Assembly: GCA_947474495.1 (NCBI GenBank)
Contig: CANJIM010000025.1
Location: forward strand, 1 to 39,964
Reading direction: 5' to 3'
Source: Rhodospirillaceae bacterium
GTDB taxonomy: Bacteria > Pseudomonadota > Alphaproteobacteria > SMXQ01
DNA: 39,964 bases
Position 1 is the stretch's first letter. Each line of letters begins with the position of its first letter. Under the pieces are notes generated by a model. That model had not been told where the DNA came from. It did not search any database and saw only the letters and a program-made list of their open reading frames with translations. Made by a program: the position numbers and the translations under genes. Positions 7,777 through 16,341 of this stretch are shown here, in pieces.

Positions 7777-9297
7777 TCACTCGTACGGGGCGAAATCGAT
7801 GTCGGGATCGGCCTGCTGGGGAGCAGCCTTGGGGCGTTTGCCCCCTTCGCCTTTTTGGGCCGCGCCTTTGGGGGCTTGGCCGGGGGTAACGCTGAAGAGG
7901 CGCAGCAGGTCGTTCAAATGGCCGATCTCCGTCACTTGCAGGCCACCGGGAGAAGTTTCCCGCTTACCTTTATCACGTTTCGACGGCGCTGCCTTGGGCG
8001 CGAACGCCTGGGCGAAGCCGAGTTTTGCCGCCTCTTTGAGACGGGAATCGCGCTGGCCGACCGGGCGGACCTCGCCCGACAGGCCGATTTCCCCGAAAAC
8101 CACGGTTTCCGGCGGGGTCGGCGTGTCCGCCAGGGAGGAGATCAGCGCCGCCGCGACCGCCAGGTCAGCAGCGGGCTCGGAGATCTTCAAGCCGCCAGCG
8201 ACGTTCAAATAGATATCCAGGCCGCCCAAAGCAAGCCCGCAGCGCGCATCGAGCACCGCCGTGATCATGGCGAGGCGGCCGCTATCCCAGCCGACGACGG
8301 CGCGGCGCGGCGAGGCGAGCGAGGAAGGGGCGACCAACGCCTGGATTTCGACCAGGATCGGTCGGGTGCCCTCCATGCCGGCGAAGACGCAGGAGCCGGA
8401 GACGCGGCCCTCGCGCTCGCCGAGGAACAGGGCGGAGGGGTTGGCGACTTCGCGTAGGCCGCCGTCGGTCATTTCGAACACGCCGATCTCGTCGGTCGGG
8501 CCGAAGCGGTTCTTCACGGCGCGCAGGATGCGGAATTGGTGGCCGCGCTCGCCTTCGAAATAGAGCACCGTGTCGACCATATGCTCGAGCACGCGCGGGC
8601 CGGCGATCTGGCCTTCCTTGGTCACATGGCCGACCATGATGACGCTGATGCCGCGGCTCTTGGCGAGGCGGATCAGCGCTTGGGCGCTGGCGCGCACCTG
8701 GGCGACCGTGCCGGGGGCCGATTCCAGGCTGTCGAGATACATGGTCTGGATCGAATCGACGATCACGGCGCGCGGCGCGTCCGGCTGCTCCATGGTCGCC
8801 AGGATGTCGGCGACGTCAGTGGCGGCGGCGAGTTTCACCGGCGCGTCGGACAGGCCGAGGCGGCTGGCGCGCAGGCGCACTTGATCGAGCGCCTCTTCGC
8901 CGGAGATGTAAGCGGCGCCCCCTTCGCTGCGCGCCAGGGCGGCGGCGGCTTGCGTCATCAGGGTGGATTTGCCGATGCCGGGATCGCCGGCGACCAGGAT
9001 GGTCGAGCCGGCCACCAGGCCGCCGCCGAGCACGCGGTCGAGCTCGGCGATGCCGGTGAGGCGGCGGGCCTCTGGGAGCGTGCGGCCGGTGAGGGGCTGG
9101 AATTCGATACGCCGGCCGAGCGCCTTGCCGGAGGCGCCGCTGGCTTTCAGGGCGTTCTTGAGGGCGCCGGGCGGGGCCTTGGAGACCGCTTCTTCGACGA
9201 TGCTGTTCCACGCGCCGCAGTTATCGCAGCGACCGGCCCAGCGGCTGGTGACAGCGCCGCATTCCTGACAGACGTAGCGGGCCGCCCCGCGCGCCAT
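7777..9297 (-). CDS. radA: DNA repair protein RadA (Sms)
   Basis: RadA is a RecA-like hexameric helicase that promotes branch migration during recombinational repair. Domains in order are a zinc finger C10-x2-C13 ... C24-x2-C27; a RecA-like ATPase with Walker A GDPGIGKST at 104-112; the RadA signature KNRFGPTDEIGVF; and a C-terminal Lon protease-like P domain, including PAADLAVAAALISSL. The catalytic Lon serine is not expected in this family. Length 506 exceeds E. coli RadA (about 460), mainly through a linker after the zinc finger and a lysine/proline-rich tail (about residues 425-506). The ATG directly abuts the mlaF stop. Confidence 0.95.
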   Translation of the reverse strand: MARGAARYVCQECGAVTSRWAGRCDNCGAWNSIVEEAVSKAPPGALKNALKASGASGKALGRRIEFQPLTGRTLPEARRLTGIAELDRVLGGGLVAGSTILVAGDPGIGKSTLMTQAAAALARSEGGAAYISGEEALDQVRLRASRLGLSDAPVKLAAATDVADILATMEQPDAPRAVIVDSIQTMYLDSLESAPGTVAQVRASAQALIRLAKSRGISVIMVGHVTKEGQIAGPRVLEHMVDTVLYFEGERGHQFRILRAVKNRFGPTDEIGVFEMTDGGLREVANPSALFLGEREGRVSGSCVFAGMEGTRPILVEIQALVAPSSLASPRRAVVGWDSGRLAMITAVLDARCGLALGGLDIYLNVAGGLKISEPAADLAVAAALISSLADTPTPPETVVFGEIGLSGEVRPVGQRDSRLKEAAKLGFAQAFAPKAAPSKRDKGKRETSPGGLQVTEIGHLNDLLRLFSVTPGQAPKGAAQKGEGGKRPKAAPQQADPDIDFAPYE

Positions 9298-10110
9298 CTA
9301 GCGCCGGCTCCCCGGCAGCGGATCGCTGATGGCGCCGACCTCGACCTTGATCGGCCCTTCGGCACGGCCGTGAATGAACTGATCGACATAGGCGTTGCCG
9401 GTGTAGTCGATCTTCGACACGGGGCCGGACCAGATGATCTTGCCGTTATAGATCATGGCGATGCGGTGGGCGATTTTGCGCGCGCTGGCGAGATCGTGGG
9501 TGATCGACAGCGTCGTCGCGCCGAGCTGCTTGACGCAATCGACGATCAGGTCGTTGATCACGTCGCTCATGATCGGATCGAGGCCGGTGGTCGGTTCATC
9601 GAATAAGATGATGTCCGGCTCGGTGGCGATGGCGCGCGCCAAGGCGACGCGCTTTTGCATGCCGCCTGACAGCTCGGCGGGCAGCAGTTCGCCGACTTCC
9701 GGGCCGAGGCCGACGGCGGCGAGCTTGCGGATTGCGATGTCTTTCGCCTGCACGCGGTCCATGCCTTGGGCCTGCACCAGCCCGAACGACACGTTTTCCC
9801 AGACGCGCAGGCTGTCGAACAGCGCGCCGCCCTGGAACAGCATGCCGAACTTGCGCATCACGCGCTCGCGCTCGCGCGACGACATGCGCGTCACTTCCTC
9901 GCCGTCGATCTCGATCGAGCCGGCGTCGGGATGGATGATGCCGAGGATGCATTTGAGCAGCACCGACTTGCCGGTGCCCGAGCCGCCGATGATGACGACC
10001 GACTCGCCCGGCATCACGTCGATGTCGAGGCCGTCGAGCACGACCTTATTGCCGAAGGCTTTCTTCAGGCCGCGGACTTTGATCTTCGGCGTTTGCAAGT
10101 TCGTGCTCAT
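9298..10110 (-). CDS. mlaF: Mla phospholipid transport ATP-binding protein MlaF
   Basis: This is the ATPase of the MlaFEDB-type ABC transporter that moves phospholipids between inner and outer membrane to keep lipid asymmetry. Walker A GGSGTGKS is at 42-49, the Q-loop at FGMLFQGGALFDSL, the ABC signature LSGGMQKR, Walker B with ILFDEPTTGLDP, and the switch histidine in SITHDL. The FQGGALFDSL motif is typical of MlaF rather than other importers. The first 4 bases overlap the mlaE stop (ATGA). MlaD and MlaC are not in the adjoining sequence and are presumably encoded elsewhere. Confidence 0.93.
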   Translation of the reverse strand: MSTNLQTPKIKVRGLKKAFGNKVVLDGLDIDVMPGESVVIIGGSGTGKSVLLKCILGIIHPDAGSIEIDGEEVTRMSSRERERVMRKFGMLFQGGALFDSLRVWENVSFGLVQAQGMDRVQAKDIAIRKLAAVGLGPEVGELLPAELSGGMQKRVALARAIATEPDIILFDEPTTGLDPIMSDVINDLIVDCVKQLGATTLSITHDLASARKIAHRIAMIYNGKIIWSGPVSKIDYTGNAYVDQFIHGRAEGPIKVEVGAISDPLPGSRR

Positions 10111-10880
10111 CGGGCGAAGAACAGTTCAGTGATCATGTAATTGAATACCAGGATCAGGATGAGCGCCGAGACGACGGCGTTGATCGTGGCGGTGCCGACG
10201 CCCTGGGCGCCACGCTGCGAATGATAGCCGTGGTAGCAGCCCATCAGCGTGATGATGAAGCCGAACACCGAGGCTTTGACCAGGCCGGAAAACACGTCCT
10301 TGAATTCGAGATATTCGAAGGTGCTCTTGAGGTAGGCGGCAGGGTTAAAGCCGAGCTTGTTGACGCCGATGATATAGCCGCCGAACACACCGATGATGTC
10401 GGCGACCAGCACCAGAACCGGCATCATGGCGAGGCCGGCGAGCAGGCGCGGCATCACCAGATATTTGTACGGATTGGTCGACAGGGTGGTCAGCGCGTCG
10501 ATCTGCTCGGTGACGCGCATGGTGCCGATCTCGGCGGCCATCGAGGCGCCGATGCGGCCGGCGACCATAAGGGCGGCAAGCACCGGGCCCAGTTCGCGGG
10601 TGATCGAGATGACGACGACGGTGGCGACCGCGCTTTCGGCGGAGAAGCGGGCGAAGCCGGAGTAGCTCTGCAGCGCCAACACCATGCCGGTGAAGATGGC
10701 GGTCAGACCGACGACCGGCAGCGAGTAATAGCCGATGTCGATCATCTGACGCAGAATCAGGCGGGGATAAAAAGGCGGACGCAGGCTGTGAAACAGCGCC
10801 AGGCCGGTGAACATGGCGATGCGGCCGACGGCTTGGAAGAAGCTGATCAGCAACCGGCCGATGGCGGCGACGAAGTTCAT
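10107..10880 (-). CDS. mlaE: Mla phospholipid transport permease MlaE
   Basis: This is the permease subunit partner of MlaF (MlaE/YrbE family). The 257-residue product contains an amphipathic N-terminal helix and about five hydrophobic segments. It carries the family-typical stretches LPVVGLTAIFTGMVLALQ, RELGPVLAALMVAGRIGASMAAE, the coupling-helix-like EIGTMRVTEQIDAL, and GYHSQRGAQGVGTATINAVV near the end. It overlaps both neighbours by 4 bases (ATGA junctions with alr upstream and mlaF downstream), showing tight translational coupling within the dnaB-to-purF transcript. Confidence 0.93.
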   Translation of the reverse strand: MNFVAAIGRLLISFFQAVGRIAMFTGLALFHSLRPPFYPRLILRQMIDIGYYSLPVVGLTAIFTGMVLALQSYSGFARFSAESAVATVVVISITRELGPVLAALMVAGRIGASMAAEIGTMRVTEQIDALTTLSTNPYKYLVMPRLLAGLAMMPVLVLVADIIGVFGGYIIGVNKLGFNPAAYLKSTFEYLEFKDVFSGLVKASVFGFIITLMGCYHGYHSQRGAQGVGTATINAVVSALILILVFNYMITELFFAR

Positions 10881-12022
10881 GCCGGCTGGCTTTCTTTGGC
10901 TGGAACGTAAATCCGGTGGAAGCGCCGGCCGAGACCGGTGAGAATTTCGTAGCCGATGGTCTGCGCCTCGCCGGCGAGCGCATCGGCGTCGTGATGCGGG
11001 CCGATCAGGTCGACGACGGCGCCCGGCACGGCCAGCGCGGCGGGCACCTGGGAGACGTCGAGAGCGATTAGATCCATCGAGACTCGTCCCACGACAGGCA
11101 CGCGTATGTCGCCGAGGTAGGCGTGGCCGCGATTGGTCAGGCTTTGGCGATAGCCGTCGGCGTAACCCACACCGACGGTGGCGATCCGGGCCTTGCCCGT
11201 CACGCGATGCGCGGCACCATATCCAACGGTCATGGGGGTGTCAACGTCGCGCACTTGTAGGATTTTCCCTTGTAGACGAACGACTTGGGCCATCGGATTG
11301 GGGGCCGAATTGTGCGGTTTCAGGCCGTAGAGGGCGGCCCCGGGACGGGCCAGGTCGAAGTGGTAGTCGGCGCCCAGGAAGATGCCCGCCGAATTGGCGA
11401 AAGAGGCCGGGACGGCGGCGAAGGCGGGGATCCGGGCCCGCGCCGCCTTGAACGCGGCCAGTTGCTGGGCGCTGAGCGGATGGGCGGGCTCGTCGGCGCA
11501 GGCCAGGTGGCTCATCACCAGGCGGAGATCGAGGCCGGCCAGCCGGGCCGGCGCGCTGGCGATGGCCGCCAGCTCGGACGCTTCCAGTCCCAGCCGGTTC
11601 ATGCCGCTATCGACATGGACGTCGGCGGCGACCGGCTTGCCGCGCGCTTTGGCATGGGCCGTGGCGGCGTCGATCTGCGGCAGGCTGTTGAGCACCGGGA
11701 TGATCCCGTGACGCAGCAACTCGCTCAGGCTGGCGTCGGTCGCGCCGGAAAACACATGGATCTCGGCATCGGGGAGGAGCGCGCGGAGCGCGAAGGCTTC
11801 TTCCGCCAAGGCGACGAAGAAGACGCGGCAGCCGGCTTGGTATAGCGCCGGGGCGACTTCGGCCATGCCGAGGCCATAAGCATCGGCTTTCACCACGGCG
11901 GCGCAAGTCGCGCCCTTTGCCAGCTTGCCCTTCAGCAGCCGCCAATTGGCGACGAGGGCGCCGAGGTCGATGCGCAGAATGCCGCCGGCTAGGGACTCAG
12001 TCGCGGACGGCTCTGGGGACAT
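10877..12022 (-). CDS. alr: Alanine racemase
   Basis: Alanine racemase interconverts L- and D-alanine, supplying D-Ala for peptidoglycan. It is a fold-type III PLP enzyme: an N-terminal TIM barrel with PLP-binding Lys45 in VVKADAYGLG and a C-terminal beta domain carrying the second catalytic Tyr in MTVGYGAAH. The residue after GYGA is usually Thr-Tyr or Thr-Trp in relatives, and here it reads Ala-His. Other motifs are VDSGMNRLG (a fit to the conserved loop), GVGYADGYRQSL and GRVSMDLIALDV. Length 381 is normal. It starts 6 bases after the dnaB stop and overlaps mlaE by 4 bases. Confidence 0.93.
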   Translation of the reverse strand: MSPEPSATESLAGGILRIDLGALVANWRLLKGKLAKGATCAAVVKADAYGLGMAEVAPALYQAGCRVFFVALAEEAFALRALLPDAEIHVFSGATDASLSELLRHGIIPVLNSLPQIDAATAHAKARGKPVAADVHVDSGMNRLGLEASELAAIASAPARLAGLDLRLVMSHLACADEPAHPLSAQQLAAFKAARARIPAFAAVPASFANSAGIFLGADYHFDLARPGAALYGLKPHNSAPNPMAQVVRLQGKILQVRDVDTPMTVGYGAAHRVTGKARIATVGVGYADGYRQSLTNRGHAYLGDIRVPVVGRVSMDLIALDVSQVPAALAVPGAVVDLIGPHHDADALAGEAQTIGYEILTGLGRRFHRIYVPAKESQPA

Positions 12023-12028
12023 CGGGGC

Positions 12029-13585
12029 TCAATGAACGTCGGGGATGCGGTTATCGGCAATATAGTCCGAGAACTTGGTAAAACGCCCCTCGAATTGCAA
12101 GGTTGCCGTGCCAATCGGGCCATGGCGCTGCTTGCCGATGATCACTTCGGCGATGTTGTGCAGATCGCCCATCTGGGTCTGCCATTCGAGATGCTTGTCG
12201 GTGCCCGGATCGGGCTCCTTGCGCGACAGGTAATATTCGGCGCGATAGATGAACATCACCACGTCGGCGTCCTGCTCGATGGAGCCCGATTCGCGCAAGT
12301 CGGCGAGCTGCGGACGCGGCGGATCGCGCGATTCGACGGCGCGCGACAGCTGCGACAGCGCGATCACCGGCAGATTCAGCTCCTTGGCCAGGGCCTTCAG
12401 GCCGCGGGTGATTTCGGAGATTTCCTGCACGCGATTTTCCTGGCTGCGGCCGCCGGGGCCCGGCGAGCCGCGCAGCAGCTGCAGATAGTCGACGACGATC
12501 ATCGACAGGTCATGCTGGCGCTGCAGGCGGCGGGCGCGGGTGCGCAGCGCCGCGACCGACAGGGCCGGCGTGTCGTCGATGTAGAAGGGAATCTGCGACA
12601 GCGCGCGGCTGGCTTGCACGACGCGGTTGAAATCGTCGCTGGTCAGCTCGCCTTTGCGGATCTTGTCGGAATCGACTTCGGCGGCTTCGGCGAGCATGCG
12701 GGTGGCCAATTGCTCGGACGACATTTCGAGCGAGAAGAAGCCGACCACGGCGCCGTCGATGGCTTTGGTCTTGCCGTTGACGACCTGGGTGCGGCCTTCG
12801 CTGAGCGCCCGGTGGTAGGACTGCGCGGCGCTGAAGGCGATGTTGGTGGCGAGCGCCGTCTTGCCCATCGAGGGGCGGGCGGCGAGGATGACGAGGTCGG
12901 AGGACTGCAGGCCGCCGAGCAGCTTGTCCAAGTCGATCAGGCCGGTGGAGATGCCTGTCAGCGCGCCTTCGCGCTTGTAGGCGGCTTCGGCCATGTCGAC
13001 GGCCTTGACCAGGATGTCCTTGAAGGAGCGGAAGCCGCTGTCGGCCTGGCCGGTGGTGGCGAGATCGAACAGGCGCTGCTCGGCCATTTCGATCTGGCCG
13101 GTGGCGGTCTGTTCCGGATCGTGGTCGAACGCCTCGTTGACGACATCCTCACCGATGCCGATCAACTGGCGGCGCAGATGCAGGTCGAAAATCATGCGGC
13201 CGTAATCGCCGGCATTGATCACCGTGGTGGCCGAGCCGGCGAGGCGGGCGAGATAGGCGGCGCCGCCGATCGCATCGAGATCGGCGTCCTGGTCGAACAG
13301 GTTTTTCAGCGTGGTCGCATTGGCGACCTGGCCCTTTTCGATCAGCCGCGTCGCGGCATCGAAAATGCGGCCATGGGCCGGATGGGCAAAATGCTCAGGG
13401 CGGAGAAATTCCGACACCCGGCCATAGGCCAGGTTGTTAGTCAGGATGGCGCCGAGCAGGGCCTGTTCGGCGTCGAAATTATGGGGCGGCTCGCGGGTCG
13501 GGGCGGCCCCAACATTCAGTCCAGCGCCGGGGATGTCGTCCGCCGCGCGCAGCGGCGTCACCTTGGGATTGCTCGTCTCAGCCAT
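12029..13585 (-). CDS. dnaB: Replicative DNA helicase DnaB
   Basis: DnaB is the hexameric 5'-3' helicase of the replication fork. The N-terminal DnaB domain (about residues 35-140) opens with PPHNFDAEQALLGAIL. The C-terminal RecA-like domain has Walker A ARPSMGKTALA near residue 237, FFSLEMSSEQLATRML, Walker B-like MIVVDYLQLL, and the arginine-finger region KQRHGPIGT. Compared with E. coli it carries an insertion of some 25 residues just after Walker A (region containing SEGRTQVVNGKTKAIDG), which I believe is common in alphaproteobacteria. GGAG about 11 bases upstream may be its Shine-Dalgarno. It heads the dnaB-alr-mla-radA-cvpA-purF run. Confidence 0.95.
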   Translation of the reverse strand: MAETSNPKVTPLRAADDIPGAGLNVGAAPTREPPHNFDAEQALLGAILTNNLAYGRVSEFLRPEHFAHPAHGRIFDAATRLIEKGQVANATTLKNLFDQDADLDAIGGAAYLARLAGSATTVINAGDYGRMIFDLHLRRQLIGIGEDVVNEAFDHDPEQTATGQIEMAEQRLFDLATTGQADSGFRSFKDILVKAVDMAEAAYKREGALTGISTGLIDLDKLLGGLQSSDLVILAARPSMGKTALATNIAFSAAQSYHRALSEGRTQVVNGKTKAIDGAVVGFFSLEMSSEQLATRMLAEAAEVDSDKIRKGELTSDDFNRVVQASRALSQIPFYIDDTPALSVAALRTRARRLQRQHDLSMIVVDYLQLLRGSPGPGGRSQENRVQEISEITRGLKALAKELNLPVIALSQLSRAVESRDPPRPQLADLRESGSIEQDADVVMFIYRAEYYLSRKEPDPGTDKHLEWQTQMGDLHNIAEVIIGKQRHGPIGTATLQFEGRFTKFSDYIADNRIPDVH

Positions 13586-13681
13586 GCGCCCCGGAACTCC
13601 AGACTTAGTATGTGATGGGGGGCTAACCTAACGCACCCGGCGCGCCCAGTTCACCCCTCCATCATAGCGTCCCGGAGAAAC

Positions 13682-13690
13682 TTATCCACA
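13682..13690 (+). promoter_or_regulatory. Consensus DnaA box upstream of dnaB
   Basis: TTATCCACA matches the DnaA-box consensus TTATNCACA exactly. It lies 96 bases upstream of the dnaB start, in the 142-bp gap after the secreted-protein gene. It also forms part of an inverted repeat CCACAG-N8-CTGTGG (13686-13705). A single box may be a chance match. Confidence 0.4.
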
Positions 13691-13727
13691 GTGTGTGAAC
13701 TGTGGGGGCGGATCACGCAAAGGCCGG

Positions 13728-14426
13728 CTATTTGCGCAGCCGGATGTCCTTCTGGCGCGGCGTGAAACCGGTGCCGCGGCTGTCGGGGCGGAAATCGATC
13801 GGCACGTCGATCTGCTTGTCGCAATAGCGCACGGTCCAGGTTTCGAGCCAGGGCCGCGCCGAGGCGAACAGAGCGCCGGGCACCGCATCGCCCGTCCAGT
13901 CGTCGAACTTGGTGTCGACGATGGCGATGTCCTTGCAGTCCTTCGTCTTGGCGAAAATGGCGGCGCCTTGCACGGCGACGACCGCGGCATCGCGCTGCAA
14001 CAGCGCATCGGTCACCGTCGTGCCGGGCAGCGTCAACAGAACTTGGATCGGTTTACCGGGCGCGATGACGGTCAGTAGATTGAGCCGCCGGGCCGGCTCG
14101 CAGGGCAGCAACTCGGCGCTTTCCGCCCACATGCCCGAGGTCGGCTTGCCGTCGGCGGCGAAGCTGATCGCCGACAGGGGGATAAGACGCACGGACTTCA
14201 CCTGGCGCGGCTGGCAGACGCCGACCGCCTTGTCGTTGCCTTCGCGGATTTTCGCCATGCGCAGCTGGCTGTAGTCCGGGTCCTGCAGATATTTCAGCAG
14301 GCCCTGCACCATCGGATCGGGCTGCGCCGCAGGGTCTTGCGCCACGGCCGGCGCGGCCGCCGCCAGGGTAGTGAGACCCAGCAGCAAAACACAGGCGAAG
14401 CGTTTAATCCCCCGGCGGTGCGCCAT
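13728..14426 (-). CDS. Exported protein of unknown function
   Basis: I do not recognise a named family. The 232-residue product has a clear Sec signal peptide: basic MAHRRGIKR, hydrophobic core about residues 11-27, and a likely cleavage after AVA near residue 30. The mature part is about 200 residues with four cysteines (in GVCQPRQ, LPCEPAR, KDCKDI and RYCDKQI), which could form disulfides in the periplasm. The frame extends to 14594, but the signal peptide dictates the ATG at 14424-14426. It starts 2 bases after the cfa stop, so it is probably co-transcribed with cfa. No functional link is known. Confidence 0.75.
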   Translation of the reverse strand: MAHRRGIKRFACVLLLGLTTLAAAAPAVAQDPAAQPDPMVQGLLKYLQDPDYSQLRMAKIREGNDKAVGVCQPRQVKSVRLIPLSAISFAADGKPTSGMWAESAELLPCEPARRLNLLTVIAPGKPIQVLLTLPGTTVTDALLQRDAAVVAVQGAAIFAKTKDCKDIAIVDTKFDDWTGDAVPGALFASARPWLETWTVRYCDKQIDVPIDFRPDSRGTGFTPRQKDIRLRK

Positions 14427-14428
14427 GC

Positions 14429-15661
14429 CTATTCCGCTGCCGCGCTGATCTGATCGCGCTGGGCGCGCTCCCAGTCGAAGATGTAATCGCGCGTGAGCGG
14501 CACGGCGGTCTGCTCGCGCGTCAATTGAATCTGGAACACCATCTGCCCCATGTTGCGGAAGGCCATTTCGGAGCCGATGAGATAGAACTCCCACATGCGG
14601 CAGAACCGCTCGTCATAGATGCGCGCCGCTTCGGCGCGATTGGCGATGAAGTTAGCGTGCCACGCCTTCAGTGTCTCGGCGTAATGCAGACGCAGGATTT
14701 CGATGTCGGTCACCCACAGGCCGGCCCGCTCGATCACCGGCAGCACTTCCGATAGCGCCGGCACATAGCCGCCGGGGAAGATATATTTGCGGATCCACGA
14801 ATCCGTAATGCCGGGCCCGTCCATGCGACCGATCGAGTGGATGAGGGCGACGCCGTCCGGCTTGAGCAATTGGCGAACCTTGCCGAAGAAGGTGGTGAAC
14901 TGCGGCAAGCCGACATGCTCGAACATGCCGACCGAGACGATGCGGTCATATTGCGCGGTCTCGGCGCGATAATCCTGCAGCTTGAAGCGCACCGTTTCGG
15001 CGAGGCCGGCATTGGCGGCACGGCTCTCGGCGAGCTTGGCCTGCTCGGTCGACAGCGTGATGCCGGTGACGTCGGCCTTGGCCGCCTTGGCGAGGTACAG
15101 CGCCATGCCGCCCCAGCCGCAGCCGATGTCGAGCACCGTCAGGTTCGGCTTGTCGAGCAGCAGCTTGGCGGCGATATGCAGCTTCTTGGCGAGCTGCGCC
15201 GACTCCAGGCTGTCGTCCGGCTGGGCGAAATAGGCGCAGGAATATTGCCGGTCGCGGTCGAGGAACAGATCGTAGAGCGCGCCCGATAGATCGTAGTGAT
15301 GGGCGACGTTTTTGCGCGAGCGGTCGGCCGGATTGTATTGCTGCAACAGACGCGCGCCGAAGCCGGCGATGCGCGCGACGCGGTGCATCGGCGATTCGTA
15401 GACGCTGTTGAAATTGCGCGTCGCGATGTCGATGAAATCGCGGAGCGACCCGTCTTCGATGGTCAGGGTGCCGTCCATATAGGCCTCGCCGGCGGCGAGC
15501 GACGGGTTGAGCGCGATCTTGAGATGCAGTTTGCGGTCATGCAGCCGTACGGTGACATGGGGCGCGCCACCATCGCCGAAGCGGTGCTGGCGTCCGTCGG
15601 CGTCGATCAAGGTCAGCGAACCGGACCGCACCATCCGGTCGAGCAATGTGGTCAGCAGCAT
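14429..15661 (-). CDS. cfa: Cyclopropane-fatty-acyl-phospholipid synthase family protein
   Basis: It uses S-adenosylmethionine to methylenate the cis double bond of unsaturated acyl chains in membrane phospholipids. The N-terminal lipid-binding domain (about residues 1-95) includes EAYMDGTLTIEDGSLRDFI. The methyltransferase domain carries NVAHHYDLSGALYDLFLD, YSCAYF, SAM motif I VLDIGCGWGGMALYLA, GITLSTEQ, VSVGMFEHVG and the C-terminal KAWHANF and MWEFYL. All are classic CFA synthase motifs. A TTG start at 15670 is possible, but ATG 15661 was chosen. Length is 410. It lies between an SMR gene and the secreted-protein gene, a small block interrupting the rplI-dnaB linkage seen in relatives. Confidence 0.93.
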   Translation of the reverse strand: MLLTTLLDRMVRSGSLTLIDADGRQHRFGDGGAPHVTVRLHDRKLHLKIALNPSLAAGEAYMDGTLTIEDGSLRDFIDIATRNFNSVYESPMHRVARIAGFGARLLQQYNPADRSRKNVAHHYDLSGALYDLFLDRDRQYSCAYFAQPDDSLESAQLAKKLHIAAKLLLDKPNLTVLDIGCGWGGMALYLAKAAKADVTGITLSTEQAKLAESRAANAGLAETVRFKLQDYRAETAQYDRIVSVGMFEHVGLPQFTTFFGKVRQLLKPDGVALIHSIGRMDGPGITDSWIRKYIFPGGYVPALSEVLPVIERAGLWVTDIEILRLHYAETLKAWHANFIANRAEAARIYDERFCRMWEFYLIGSEMAFRNMGQMVFQIQLTREQTAVPLTRDYIFDWERAQRDQISAAAE

Positions 15662-15859
15662 GATCCCCAACCCGGCCCCGCGCTGTTGCCAGCGCTCGGC
15701 CCTCGCTATGGCGGTCCCTACCGCCGTTGCTCATGTCACAATCCAAGCACAAAACGCGCGGCGAGAAAAAGACCATTTTTAACAGAGTCTTTGGAACGAG
15801 TTTTGAGCCGATCCAGTCTTTCCCGGCGGTAACCGATGGCGGAAAGCCTTGCCGGCGAT

Positions 15860-16198
15860 TTAGGAGACGATCTTCAAGCCGGCAATTCCCGCCACGATCA
15901 ACAGGATGAACAGAATCCGCAAGCCATCGCGCGGCTCGCCGAACAGGATCATGCCGGCGATCGCCACGCCGACGGCGCCGATCCCGGTCCATACCGCGTA
16001 GGCCGTGCCGATCGGGATATGGCGCAGCGCCAAGGACAACAGCCCGACGCTGGCCGCCATGGCGCCGACCGTCAGCACGGACGGCACCAGGCGGCTGAAG
16101 CCGTCGGTATATTTCAGGCCGATGGCCCAGCCGACTTCGAGCAGGCCGGCGACGGCGAGGGTGGCCCAGGCGAGCAGGGCGGTGGTGGCGGGGGACAT
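15860..16198 (-). CDS. gdx: SMR-family transporter, guanidinium exporter type (Gdx/SugE-like)
   Basis: A small multidrug resistance transporter with four transmembrane helices that acts as an antiparallel dimer and exchanges protons for substrate. The sequence follows the Gdx/SugE subtype: [19 protein letters not shown] with the essential glutamate at residue 21, and [14 protein letters not shown] in helix 3. In characterised members the substrate is guanidinium. Length 112 is normal. The ATG at 16196-16198 is preceded by GGAG with good spacing. The frame extends upstream through a tandem repeat but is unlikely to be translated there. No guanidine riboswitch was recognised. A TetR-like operator lies about 22 bases upstream. 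Confidence 0.88.
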   Translation of the reverse strand: MSPATTALLAWATLAVAGLLEVGWAIGLKYTDGFSRLVPSVLTVGAMAASVGLLSLALRHIPIGTAYAVWTGIGAVGVAIAGMILFGEPRDGLRILFILLIVAGIAGLKIVS

Positions 16199-16219
16199 GG
16201 GCGGTCTCCAGAGGTGATC

Positions 16220-16233
16220 GTACGAAACCGTAC
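16220..16233. promoter_or_regulatory. Palindromic operator-like site upstream of gdx
   Basis: GTACG-AAAC-CGTAC is a perfect 5-bp-arm inverted repeat 22 bases before the gdx start codon. The form TTGTACGGTTTCGTAC on the coding strand resembles operators of TetR/AcrR-type repressors of efflux genes. No TetR gene is present in the window, so a regulator would act from elsewhere. Confidence 0.4.
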
Positions 16234-16234
16234 A

Positions 16235-16264
16235 AAAGAATTGGTCTGCAAAGAATTGGTCTGC
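16235..16264. repeat. Perfect tandem duplication of a 15-bp unit
   Basis: AAAGAATTGGTCTGC occurs twice head to tail (16235-16249 and 16250-16264) in the gdx leader between the rplI terminator and the operator-like palindrome. It could be a duplicated binding site or a recent replication-slippage duplication. Confidence 0.9.
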
Positions 16265-16278
16265 GGCAGGCAAAGAAA

Positions 16279-16304
16279 AAGGCGGGGCTTTGCGGCCCCG
16301 CCTT
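16279..16304 (-). terminator. Rho-independent terminator after rplI
   Basis: AAGGCGGGGC (16279-16288) pairs with GCCCCGCCTT (16295-16304) across a 6-nt loop. On the minus strand the stem is followed by TTTTTCTTTG. It ends the rpsF-rpsR-DUF2232-rplI transcript 38 bases after the rplI stop. Confidence 0.88.
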
Positions 16305-16341
16305 GATCGGTCGCGCGTGAGACGCGCGATATGGGGTCGGC

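Noticed and set aside
12032-13615. 527-codon plus-strand open frame opposite dnaB
   Set aside because: It is antisense to a well-conserved helicase gene and has no recognisable motif.
16199-16273. N-terminal extension of the SMR protein containing ADQFF twice
   Set aside because: It arises from translating the 15-bp tandem repeat and operator region. The family start with a good Shine-Dalgarno is at 16198.
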